In this document: positions 26,104 to 33,443 of the stretch, one piece after another
Position numbering within the stretch: the stretch's first letter is position 1
Layout of the letters: each line of letters begins with the position of its first letter
Assembly (NCBI GenBank): GCA_902800905.1
Contig: CADCGC010000009.1
Location: 1-41,373 of the forward strand
DNA from: an uncultured Erysipelotrichaceae bacterium
GTDB lineage: Bacteria > Bacillota_I > Bacilli_A > RFN20 > CAG-826
Direction: 5' to 3'
DNA length: 41,373 nt
Translations under genes and position numbers: made by a program
The notes under the pieces: generated by a model
Database searches by the model: none
What the model saw: only the letters and a program-made list of their open reading frames with translations
Told to the model about the DNA's origin: nothing

Positions 26104-26781
26104 ATGGGAACATCAAAGAGTTATTTGCCAAAGGTAACAAAAAATACAACGCAAACAAAATTGAACATTACAAATTCAATCAAGCATAGTGGAGAAAAGA
26201 ATCAGGAGTCATTGATTAAAATTGTCAATTCGTTCAAAAACTCTTTGGCAGAAGATCCCTCCGGTTTGAAAAATGGTAATTACGCAAGTGCAATTTCTGC
26301 AATCAGCGGGATCATTGCGGCCATCTCGTCGTCAAGTGTTGGTGGCTATGTAAATTCACAATTAAACGATAACGATAGATACTCAATCCAATCTCCTCAG
26401 GATTTATTTAATAATGCTATACGAAACAATGATTATTTAACTGAGTTCGAAAAATCTAATGTTCTTGATGCCGTTTCTTTGACTCTTGAAAATTTGAAAA
26501 TCGATGAACTTGAAGACTTGAATTTGGTTAATTGCGACCTATTCATTAAAACATTCCTACTTAATCTTATTTATTCATTGTTTATATCATCATACTATGA
26601 GCATATTAACTCAAAAACCAATAACCCGAAAGAAACGCAATCTCTTTGTCTTGATATTAAACAATATATCGAAGGCAGAATAATGGCTGAAAATGCTATA
26701 ACGATAGAACTAATAAATAACCAGTCAAAGATGGATGAATACGCCAGAAATGTAATTGATGAAGTTTTATCATTATTATAA
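26104..26781 (+). CDS. qatB: QatB: Qat system protein of unknown activity
   Basis: The 225-residue protein starts MGTSKSYLPKVTKNTTQTK; a short Ala/Ser/Ile-rich stretch (about 58-80, YASAISAISGIIAAISSSS) could be a membrane-active or packing helix. The rest is mostly helical and acidic. I see no catalytic motif, and the call rests on position: it is the second gene between a KAP ATPase and a QueC-like protein, six bases after qatA. QatB proteins have no assigned enzymatic activity that I know of. Confidence 0.82.
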   Translation: MGTSKSYLPKVTKNTTQTKLNITNSIKHSGEKNQESLIKIVNSFKNSLAEDPSGLKNGNYASAISAISGIIAAISSSSVGGYVNSQLNDNDRYSIQSPQDLFNNAIRNNDYLTEFEKSNVLDAVSLTLENLKIDELEDLNLVNCDLFIKTFLLNLIYSLFISSYYEHINSKTNNPKETQSLCLDIKQYIEGRIMAENAITIELINNQSKMDEYARNVIDEVLSLL

Positions 26782-26795
26782 AGGAGAGTGGTGCT

Positions 26796-28136
26796 ATGAG
26801 CAGAATAAAGATTTATAAAAATGAAAGCATTGATTCTGTTGGCGCCGGTTTCAACATTTTTACAAAAAATGCAACAATTGAAACCAATATTTGGCACGAG
26901 CTAAAGAAATTTAATAATTTTAAGGAAATAGATACTATTTATGAAGATTTGTTTGTCTTAAGTCTGTCTGTTCTTGCGTGTGATAAAAGATTGTCGAGAA
27001 AAGATACACCAGATGCATGGACAAGACAAATAGAGTTGGTTGTACCAATTATAAACAATGACATTTTCACCGAAAACAAGACTTTAATCGATAAGATGTT
27101 ATCGTTTTTAACTGGTGACTTATGGAATATTTCCTTTTATAAAACCAATTATAGACATTTCGCAAAGAATAAGTACAAACATAATGGCATCGATTTTGTT
27201 TATGATTTTGTTTCGCTCTTTTCGGGTGGACTTGATTCATTTTGTGGTGCAATTAATTTCTTTGAAAATGGTGGCAAGGGGCTATTTATTGGCAACAAAG
27301 AGAATCGCCTGATGGATCAAACACAAAAAGATTTGTTTAAAGATGTCTTAAACTATTATCCAAATAACAATTCTGCGTTTTGCTCGTTCAATGTCGATGT
27401 TCATAAGATTATTTCAAATGGAGAAGAAAAAGATTCTGAAGAAAAAACAACTAGAAGTAGGTCGTTTATGTTTATTTGTTCTGCTTTGCTATTTTCAAAT
27501 ATTTCAGGCAAGAACAGTTTAAAAATATATGTTCCTGAAAATGGTTTTATTGGGTTAAATTTGCCTTTGACACCAAGTAGGCCAGGAAGTTGTAGTACAA
27601 GAACGACACACCCTTATTATTTTTCTCTGTTCAACCAACTGCTTGATGAACTAGGGTTGCAAAATAGGATTATTAATCCGTATAGGTTTAATACAAAACG
27701 AGAAATAGTAGTATCGGTTCAGAATACTGCTGCATTCAAAAATGGTTTTCACAAAACGCTTTCTTGCTCTCATCCATGCGCACAGAGATGGAGCGGCAAA
27801 TCTTCAACTAATGAGAATTGCGGGAAATGTTATCCGTGCTTAATAAGGCAATCTAGTTTATGTCACTTAGCTGATTTTGAGTCAAAAGAGCCGAAAAACG
27901 TTAATGCGCTTTTTTCTAGGAGTGCAAGAGGCATGGATAATGTTTATGCGGTCATTAATGCTGTGTATGTCTTCAAAAATTCTGATGAAAAAACTATCAA
28001 AAGGAGAATAAACGCAACCGGATACTTGAGTCATGATGAGGTTGAAAATTATTATAAGGTTTACAAAGCCACAATGAATGATCTTATTGAACTATTCAAA
28101 AATGAAGACATAAAAAAGATTATCGAAGGAAAATGA
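26796..28136 (+). CDS. qatC: QatC: QueC-like PP-loop protein of the Qat system
   Basis: The 446-residue protein has the PP-loop motif SLFSGGLDSFCGA (near residues 142-154) of ATP-pyrophosphatases, and a Cys cluster for zinc in its C-terminal third (SCSHPCAQRW, then NENCGKCYPCL), matching QueC, the 7-cyano-7-deazaguanine synthase. QatC is longer than housekeeping QueC (about 220 residues), with ~130 extra N-terminal residues. Its substrate in defence is a matter of inference; nucleobase or protein modification related to 7-deazaguanine chemistry is plausible. Ribosome site AAAGGAGAG. It overlaps qatD by four bases (ATGA). Confidence 0.92.
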   Translation: MSRIKIYKNESIDSVGAGFNIFTKNATIETNIWHELKKFNNFKEIDTIYEDLFVLSLSVLACDKRLSRKDTPDAWTRQIELVVPIINNDIFTENKTLIDKMLSFLTGDLWNISFYKTNYRHFAKNKYKHNGIDFVYDFVSLFSGGLDSFCGAINFFENGGKGLFIGNKENRLMDQTQKDLFKDVLNYYPNNNSAFCSFNVDVHKIISNGEEKDSEEKTTRSRSFMFICSALLFSNISGKNSLKIYVPENGFIGLNLPLTPSRPGSCSTRTTHPYYFSLFNQLLDELGLQNRIINPYRFNTKREIVVSVQNTAAFKNGFHKTLSCSHPCAQRWSGKSSTNENCGKCYPCLIRQSSLCHLADFESKEPKNVNALFSRSARGMDNVYAVINAVYVFKNSDEKTIKRRINATGYLSHDEVENYYKVYKATMNDLIELFKNEDIKKIIEGK

Positions 28137-28861
28137 TACACTATATAGACACCCATCTTCATTTGGACCAATATAAAGACCATAAAAAAGTCTATGAATC
28201 GATAAAGCGATCAGGGAATTATTATTTATGCGTTTCTAATAGTGCTGATGTTTTTGATTCATTACATTATTTTTATAAGGAACAGAATAATATTAAGTTT
28301 GCATTAGGCGCTAATCCAACCTCTCTTAATGATGAGAAATTCAATTTAGCATTGTTTAAAAAGAGCCTCGAAAAAACTAGATATGTTGGGGAAGTCGGAT
28401 TGGATTTTTCAAACAGATATGTGTCAAACCGACAATATCAATTGGCTGTGTTCGAACAAGTACTTGCCTCTGTTGAAGGATCTAATAAAATTATTACGAT
28501 TCATTGTAATAACGCAGAACAAGAAGTATATCGATTGTTAAAGAAGTATAAGTTGGGAGAGCAATCTATTATTCATTGGTTTTCAGGTAGTTTTGATGAT
28601 TGCAAACTTCTGTCGTCTTTAGGCTGCTATTTTTCGCTTAATGGTAATATGGCTGAAAAACCATTTTTTCTCAAATTAGTGAAAGAAATTGGACTGGATC
28701 GAATTCTCGTAGAATCGGACGGACCTCACACAAAAATGTCACGTTTTTATGATGAAAAATCAATTGAGAAAATATATAAGCGAATAAACAGCATTCTTGA
28801 AATAGATGATTTTGAAATGATTGTGTATAGAAATTTTCAGAGAATATTAAGCATTAAATAA
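28133..28861 (+). CDS. qatD: QatD: TatD-family metal-dependent nuclease of the Qat system
   Basis: A 242-residue TIM-barrel hydrolase of the TatD family. The metal ligands are visible in order: YIDTHLHLDQ (His8 and His10), YVGEVGLDF (Glu near 88), ITIHCNN (His near 124), IIHWFSG (His), and LVESDGPH (Asp). TatD enzymes are 3'-5' DNases or related hydrolases; in Qat systems this is the presumed effector. All ligands are present, so the enzyme is probably active. The gene starts in the qatC stop and ends 21 bases before the rmlB start, so defence genes and rmlB may share a transcript. Confidence 0.92.
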   Translation: MIHYIDTHLHLDQYKDHKKVYESIKRSGNYYLCVSNSADVFDSLHYFYKEQNNIKFALGANPTSLNDEKFNLALFKKSLEKTRYVGEVGLDFSNRYVSNRQYQLAVFEQVLASVEGSNKIITIHCNNAEQEVYRLLKKYKLGEQSIIHWFSGSFDDCKLLSSLGCYFSLNGNMAEKPFFLKLVKEIGLDRILVESDGPHTKMSRFYDEKSIEKIYKRINSILEIDDFEMIVYRNFQRILSIK

Positions 28862-28882
28862 ATAACAGGAGCGGTGACCAAA

Positions 28883-29914
28883 ATGAAAGAAAACAAAGTT
28901 ATATTAGTAACCGGCGGAGCAGGCTTCATCGGTTCGAATTTCGTATATATGTTATTGGAAGAAAGACCCAATTGGCGCGTTATCTGCGTCGACTCTTTGA
29001 CATATGCTGCCAATTTCCATACGTTGAACAAGGCACTGGAGAACCCAAACTTCAAATTTTACAAAGAAGATATCAGGAACAGGGACGGTATTTTTGCTAT
29101 ATTCGAAACCGAGAAACCTGATGTGGTGGTGAACTTCGCGGCAGAATCTCATGTAGATAGGAGCATTGAAAACCCGGGTATCTTCCTTGAAACCAATATT
29201 ATTGGAACTCAAGTTATGATGGATGCTTGTAGAAAATATGGAGTGGAACGCTTTCATCAAGTTGGAACAGATGAGGTGTATGGAGACTTACCTCTTGATA
29301 GACCTGATTTATTCTTCCACGAAGACACTCCAATACATACATCTAGTCCATATTCTACGTCTAAGGCATCTGCAGATCTTTTAGTGCTAGCCTATCATAG
29401 AACATATGGATTACCAGTTACTATCTCAAGGTGCTCTAATAACTATGGTCCTTATCAATTCCCTGAGAAGTTAATACCTTTAATGATTAATAACGCTACT
29501 CACGATAAACCTTTACCAGTATATGGAGAAGGATTAAACGTTAGAGATTGGTTATATGTCAAAGATCATTGCTATGGTATTTTAGCAGTCTTAGAAAAAG
29601 GAAAAGTAGGGGAAGTATATAATCTTGGTGGTCATAATGAAAAAGCTAATATAGAGATTGTTAAGATTATCCTTAAAGAACTCAATAAACCAGAAAGTCT
29701 AATTACATATGTTAAAGACCGTAAAGGACATGACTTAAGATATGCTATTGCTCCTGATAAAGCCATGAAGGAATTAGGCTGGGCACCAACCACTATGTTT
29801 AAAGATGGAATCAAACTAACAATCAAATGGTACCAAGACCATAAAGACTGGTTAGATGAATGCACTAGCGGTGATTATCAGAAATACTACCAAGATATGT
29901 ATGGGAAGAGGTAA
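28883..29914 (+). CDS. rmlB: dTDP-glucose 4,6-dehydratase RmlB
   Basis: The 343-residue SDR enzyme has VILVTGGAGFIGSNFVYML, DSLTYAANFHTL, NFAAESHVDRSI, the catalytic GTDEVYGDL (Asp-Glu), the Tyr/Lys pair in YSTSKASADLLV, and SRCSNNYGPYQFPEKLIP. It turns dTDP-glucose into dTDP-4-keto-6-deoxyglucose for the ketoisomerase at 13264. ATG 28883 is chosen over the GTG at 28874 because AGGAG (28867-28871) is correctly spaced. Composition changes inside the gene: 28981-29160 is about 42% G+C, whereas two samples of the 3' part (29521-29580, 29701-29760) are about 32%, suggesting a recombination join in the middle. Confidence 0.95.
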   Translation: MKENKVILVTGGAGFIGSNFVYMLLEERPNWRVICVDSLTYAANFHTLNKALENPNFKFYKEDIRNRDGIFAIFETEKPDVVVNFAAESHVDRSIENPGIFLETNIIGTQVMMDACRKYGVERFHQVGTDEVYGDLPLDRPDLFFHEDTPIHTSSPYSTSKASADLLVLAYHRTYGLPVTISRCSNNYGPYQFPEKLIPLMINNATHDKPLPVYGEGLNVRDWLYVKDHCYGILAVLEKGKVGEVYNLGGHNEKANIEIVKIILKELNKPESLITYVKDRKGHDLRYAIAPDKAMKELGWAPTTMFKDGIKLTIKWYQDHKDWLDECTSGDYQKYYQDMYGKR

Positions 29915-30044
29915 TTCACAAGGTTTATTTTGGGAGAGCAAGCTAGCAGCCTGGAAGGAAAAGAATGCCAAGAGCGGGAAAATTAAAATTGACTTTGTGA
30001 AAGTTACATTTTTGTTGGCTGTTGAAGAGGTAGAGAAGAAATGA
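29915..30044 (+). pseudogene. Possible C-terminal remnant of an unknown gene, coupled to the HEPN gene
   Basis: After the rmlB stop one frame stays open for ~40 codons (WESKLAAWKEKNAKSGK, then LLAVEEVEKK) and ends with TGA at 30042-30044, overlapping the next ATG in an ATGA arrangement. No start or ribosome site is visible except far inside rmlB. It looks like the tail of a gene that once preceded the HEPN gene and was cut off when rmlB was joined here. The evidence is only the open frame and overlap, so chance remains possible. Confidence 0.3.
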
Positions 30045-30955
30045 AAGCAAAGGTATTATTAAGCAACGAACAAAGAATAAATGATCTTGAATTTGTTTTA
30101 GAGGCTGAGCATCAGAAAATGTTTGATGCAATGAATTTTCAATCAATACCTCTTGATGATAAAACCAATAGTTTAATTAATGAGCATTTAACAAAGACAG
30201 AAAAACTATTGATTGAGGAGAAGGATTCGGTTAGACAATTCGAATTGTTTCTAAAAATTTTTAAACCAGTTGCGGAAAAAGAGTTAATTGATTTTTCTAA
30301 TCAAATGGACAAGTCTATTTTTAGTAATTCTTGTAATGAGATCATTTTCGACAAAGATAAGAGAATAATAGAAGAAATAGGCCCAGGAGAAAATATTAAA
30401 CGCAAAAATCGAAATTTTATTCAGGGTTATCATTTATTTCATTCTATTTATGTAGCAATAGCTATTAAGTATTTATCATGCATAATCATTGACGAACCGC
30501 TGTTATCACTAATAAAAGATATTGTTGAGCACAATGAATTTATTCCGAAATCAAGAACCGAGATTGTTTTTAATTGTCTAGTTTCTGGTCTAAAAAAAGA
30601 TGTTCGGCAGTCTGCGTTTAACTTGATTGTTCAATTCGAATATGGTTGCTCAGAATATTTAAGAAGTATTAAGATTCATCCGACGATACCGGCTGGTTCA
30701 AAAAGAAAAAACGCTGATTTAAATCACTTTTTAACCATAAATAAATTTAGAAAGCCTTTAAAAGATATTTTGGGTGAAGATTTGACTAAAGAATTGCAAT
30801 ACTTACTGGTAGATAAACATTATGGCAATTTAAGAAATCAAGATTATCACGTTGGTTCGGATAATGCTAAAGCGTGTACAAATATTGAAATACTAGCTTT
30901 CTTCAAACTCCTTAACACTTACTGCATGGGATACTATGAATCAATTGCGCAATAA
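30041..30955 (+). CDS. Protein with C-terminal HEPN-like RX4H motif
   Basis: A 304-residue, mainly helical protein I cannot name. A charged N-terminal half (about 1-125) is followed by RNRNFIQGYHLFHS and hydrophobic helices. The C-terminal part ends with LLVDKHYGNLRNQDYHVG, where Arg265 and His270 form an RX4H motif in a helical context, then a final helix (LAFFKLLNTYCMGYY). This arrangement (helix, YGNLRN, YH-G, helix) resembles the HEPN RNases and the DUF4209 type of domain, common in toxins and defence proteins. It has no strong ribosome site beyond GTAGAGAAG. Its position right after Qat and rmlB and before another putative defence unit supports a defence role, by inference. Confidence 0.6.
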   Translation: MKAKVLLSNEQRINDLEFVLEAEHQKMFDAMNFQSIPLDDKTNSLINEHLTKTEKLLIEEKDSVRQFELFLKIFKPVAEKELIDFSNQMDKSIFSNSCNEIIFDKDKRIIEEIGPGENIKRKNRNFIQGYHLFHSIYVAIAIKYLSCIIIDEPLLSLIKDIVEHNEFIPKSRTEIVFNCLVSGLKKDVRQSAFNLIVQFEYGCSEYLRSIKIHPTIPAGSKRKNADLNHFLTINKFRKPLKDILGEDLTKELQYLLVDKHYGNLRNQDYHVGSDNAKACTNIEILAFFKLLNTYCMGYYESIAQ

Positions 30956-31009
30956 ATATTATTAGCATTTTAATATGGGAGTATTACAGTACGTTAAAGA
31001 CACGAAAAC

Positions 31010-31044
31010 GCGGACAAAAGATTGCAAAACAAAAAAATGTCCGC
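31010..31044. repeat. Inverted repeat around the upstream -35 box
   Basis: GCGGACA at 31010-31016 and TGTCCGC at 31038-31044 form a perfect seven-base inverted repeat with a 21-base interior. It spans the upstream TTGCAA box and may be an operator. No T run follows, so it is not a terminator for the HEPN gene. Confidence 0.5.
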
Positions 31045-31102
31045 AATATTATGATAAAAATGAAGACAAAAGCTTGCAAAACACACTTTTGTTTGCTATA
31101 TT
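31022..31102 (+). promoter_or_regulatory. Duplicated promoter; the second copy predicts a leaderless mRNA
   Basis: Two near-identical segments lie 52 bases apart: GACAAAAGATTGCAAAACA (from 31013) and GACAAAAGCTTGCAAAACA (from 31065). Each supplies TTGCAA followed after 17 bases by a -10-like hexamer: AATATT at 31045-31050 and TATATT at 31097-31102. From the second, transcription should begin about seven bases later, at or next to the ATG at 31109, leaving no room for a ribosome site; none is visible upstream of that ATG. Confidence 0.65.
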
Positions 31103-31108
31103 CTTAGT

Positions 31109-32206
31109 ATGAATAGAAATGAGTTAATAAATAAATTAATAGATGAGGTTGGATCTGGAAAAGCTAATATTATTCAATGCAACAGGAATTATAAATCAGG
31201 CGATTTTTTAACTAGCAGTTTAAAACTAGAATTGCAAAATAAGTTTCCGGAACACAATGTTGTTGTATTTACTCCTGTTACAAAATTCAAAAGAGATATG
31301 ATTCAGTTATTATCTGCTTTGAAACAATGGTCTTCCGAGAAACCTGTAATTGTATTGATTCACGATTTGTTTTATTATCACAATCCAGACGCAATAATTA
31401 ATATCTTATATGGTTCAGATCAAATCTCAGGATTTATCACAACCGACGTGAATGTTCCTTATAGATTAAGAAAACGCGATACGCTTGTGCGCGGAAGATA
31501 TAAAACTTTTTATTTGGTTCCATCATTGTTTAATGATACTGATAAAGACCAAGGCGATATTTTTGGGCATCTCGATTCTCTTAACTTATACGATCATAAA
31601 GAGTACGCTACTAAGATTTATAGATATTTAGTCATACATAGCGGTGAGCTTCTTTCTTATAGAGACATCTATGAAGAAACTGGCAAGGATATGACTCTTG
31701 GCGTTCTCATTAAAGCAATTGATTTCATGGTTAATCACAATATGCTATATCGTTTATCGAGAGTTGATATATCAAATATGAAAGAACTTACAAGAGGTTT
31801 TATATATTATCCAGCATACGCTGAAGAATTAGATGGTACAAATTTATCATCTGAAAGAAAATGCATTTTAAAAAGTGAAACTTATTTAATATCAAGAATG
31901 ATTTATGATGGTCTTTCTGTTAAAAAAGCCATTTCTTATATTTATAAGGACGATGGCAATAAAAGAATCCGCTTAGAATTCAATCGCGGATTTCTTGTTG
32001 GTAGTTATGATAAAAATGTAGTTATTAAGCCATATTTTGATAATAACGAAGAAGAATTAAATAGATTAGTTAAATCAAAAATGAATATTCCACATATAGT
32101 TGCCTTATTAGGCAATTCAGAATATAGGATGGATAAAAATGGTTTAACTTATGTTGGTTTGGACAAATTATTAACGAAAGGATTAGATGGCTATGGCAGA
32201 ATTTAA
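31109..32206 (+). CDS. AAA-like protein with eroded ATPase motifs (partner of the next ATPase)
   Basis: A 365-residue protein without a clear motif that can be laid over the next gene's product segment by segment. Residues 1-140 look like a RecA/AAA core whose P-loop is lost (NIIQCNRNYKSGDFLTSSL where an ATPase has GxxxxGKT) and whose Walker B acid is not the usual D-E pair (VIVLIHDLFYYHN). Then comes FITTDVN at the sensor-1 position, a winged-helix-like segment (about 175-235, SYRDIYEETGKDMTLG), and a final domain with strands but no nuclease acids. I infer a degenerate paralogue acting as regulator or scaffold. It overlaps the next gene by 20 bases. Its promoter predicts leaderless translation. 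Confidence 0.6.
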   Translation: MNRNELINKLIDEVGSGKANIIQCNRNYKSGDFLTSSLKLELQNKFPEHNVVVFTPVTKFKRDMIQLLSALKQWSSEKPVIVLIHDLFYYHNPDAIINILYGSDQISGFITTDVNVPYRLRKRDTLVRGRYKTFYLVPSLFNDTDKDQGDIFGHLDSLNLYDHKEYATKIYRYLVIHSGELLSYRDIYEETGKDMTLGVLIKAIDFMVNHNMLYRLSRVDISNMKELTRGFIYYPAYAEELDGTNLSSERKCILKSETYLISRMIYDGLSVKKAISYIYKDDGNKRIRLEFNRGFLVGSYDKNVVIKPYFDNNEEELNRLVKSKMNIPHIVALLGNSEYRMDKNGLTYVGLDKLLTKGLDGYGRI

Positions 32207-33443
32207 AAGAGAAAAAGAAGTTAAAGAATTGGAATCTTTTATTGGAAATCATAAAGTTAATATCGTTGCTGGATTAAGAAGAAGTGGCAAAACATATTTG
32301 CTTACCGATCTTTTTGTTAATTATCTTATTGATAATAATTTATATAAAGAAAACGAAATTGGAGTTTTAAAACTTTCTGATGAAGATAGAAATATTAACA
32401 GCATAAAATCACTTTCTGAAGCTGTGAATGAATTTGTTAGTAGTGGAATTAAAGTATTAGTTGTGGATGAAGCTCAAATGATTGATGGGTATGTCAATTT
32501 TTATAAAAACTTTATCAAAGATTATCCAAACATTACTTTATATATTTCTGGTTCAAATAGTGACATCCTTTCAATAGACATCATTAATCATTTTAAAGAA
32601 TTGGCAAATCCTTTATATTTGAATTCGCTGACATATAAAGAAATTGTTAAAGACAAACCAGACTATTCATTTGAAGAATATATGATTTATGGTGGCTTGC
32701 CGGCAATCATTAATGAAGTACCAGAAAGACGCTTTAGTGAGCTTCAGAAGATTTATAACGAAATCTACAAATTTGATATTAGAGATAGATTAGAAAAGAA
32801 ACTCGAATATCTTTCCAAGAAACATATTGATGAGATATTGTCTCTTGTTGCTTCTAGTGCATCTGCTTTTAGTCCGAGCCAAGTTGCTAGTAGATTCTCT
32901 AAAGGAGTAGATAATACCAAATTTGATTCTATGAAACTCATCAAGGAAATTGAGGATGTATTGGAATTCTTTGAATTGTCTTTTTTGACTTCTCATATTG
33001 AAGTGGATGATTTCAATGAAAAAGCCCCTCTCAAAAATATTGGATTAAATAAGAAATATTATTTTAGTGACAACGGACTTCGTTATGTAAATTGCGATAA
33101 CGAAATAAGAGCAAGATCTAATTGTTTAGAGAATGCTGTTTATTTGGAACTTGTATCTAAAAAGATAAAACCAAGAGGAAAAATTATTTTAAACAAAAAG
33201 AATGAAATAGATGGCGAGATTGACTTTAATTTTAAATATAGTGGTGAAGACTATCATATTCAGGTTGCACACACAATAACGGCAGTAAATTATGATAGAG
33301 AAATAGGCAATTTACTTCTATTAAGTAATGATACAATCAAAATCATTATTTACTGTTACGATTTGACAGACTCAAATGAAACCGGTATAGATTATTTTTT
33401 GAATGATAGTTTTTTTAAAGGCAACAAGGAGATGGTGGCATGA
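32187..33443 (+). CDS. AAA_14/DUF4143-type ATPase
   Basis: The 418-residue ATPase has Walker A GLRRSGKT (residues 29-36), Walker B IKVLVVDEAQM (Asp94-Glu95) and LYISGSNSDILS as sensor region, then YMIYGGLPAI, as in the AAA_14 plus DUF4143 family. A winged-helix segment (about 225-270) precedes a C-terminal domain with GEIDFNFKY and YHIQVAH; this resembles the PD-(D/E)xK-like fold of DUF4143, except that Gln stands where the EVK acid would be. ATG 32187 has AAAGGA 4 bases upstream; ATG 32193 is a close alternative. It overlaps both neighbours (20 and 4 bases). Family members of unknown function are common in accessory DNA; here it probably powers or gates the metallophosphoesterase protein. 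Confidence 0.85.
   Translation: MAMAEFKREKEVKELESFIGNHKVNIVAGLRRSGKTYLLTDLFVNYLIDNNLYKENEIGVLKLSDEDRNINSIKSLSEAVNEFVSSGIKVLVVDEAQMIDGYVNFYKNFIKDYPNITLYISGSNSDILSIDIINHFKELANPLYLNSLTYKEIVKDKPDYSFEEYMIYGGLPAIINEVPERRFSELQKIYNEIYKFDIRDRLEKKLEYLSKKHIDEILSLVASSASAFSPSQVASRFSKGVDNTKFDSMKLIKEIEDVLEFFELSFLTSHIEVDDFNEKAPLKNIGLNKKYYFSDNGLRYVNCDNEIRARSNCLENAVYLELVSKKIKPRGKIILNKKNEIDGEIDFNFKYSGEDYHIQVAHTITAVNYDREIGNLLLLSNDTIKIIIYCYDLTDSNETGIDYFLNDSFFKGNKEMVA

Noticed and set aside
8010..33443. TGA read as Trp, as in Mollicutes
   Set aside because: Several genes end in TGA overlapping the next start (ATGA at 8010, 13264, 16432, 28133, 33440) and Trp residues are TGG.
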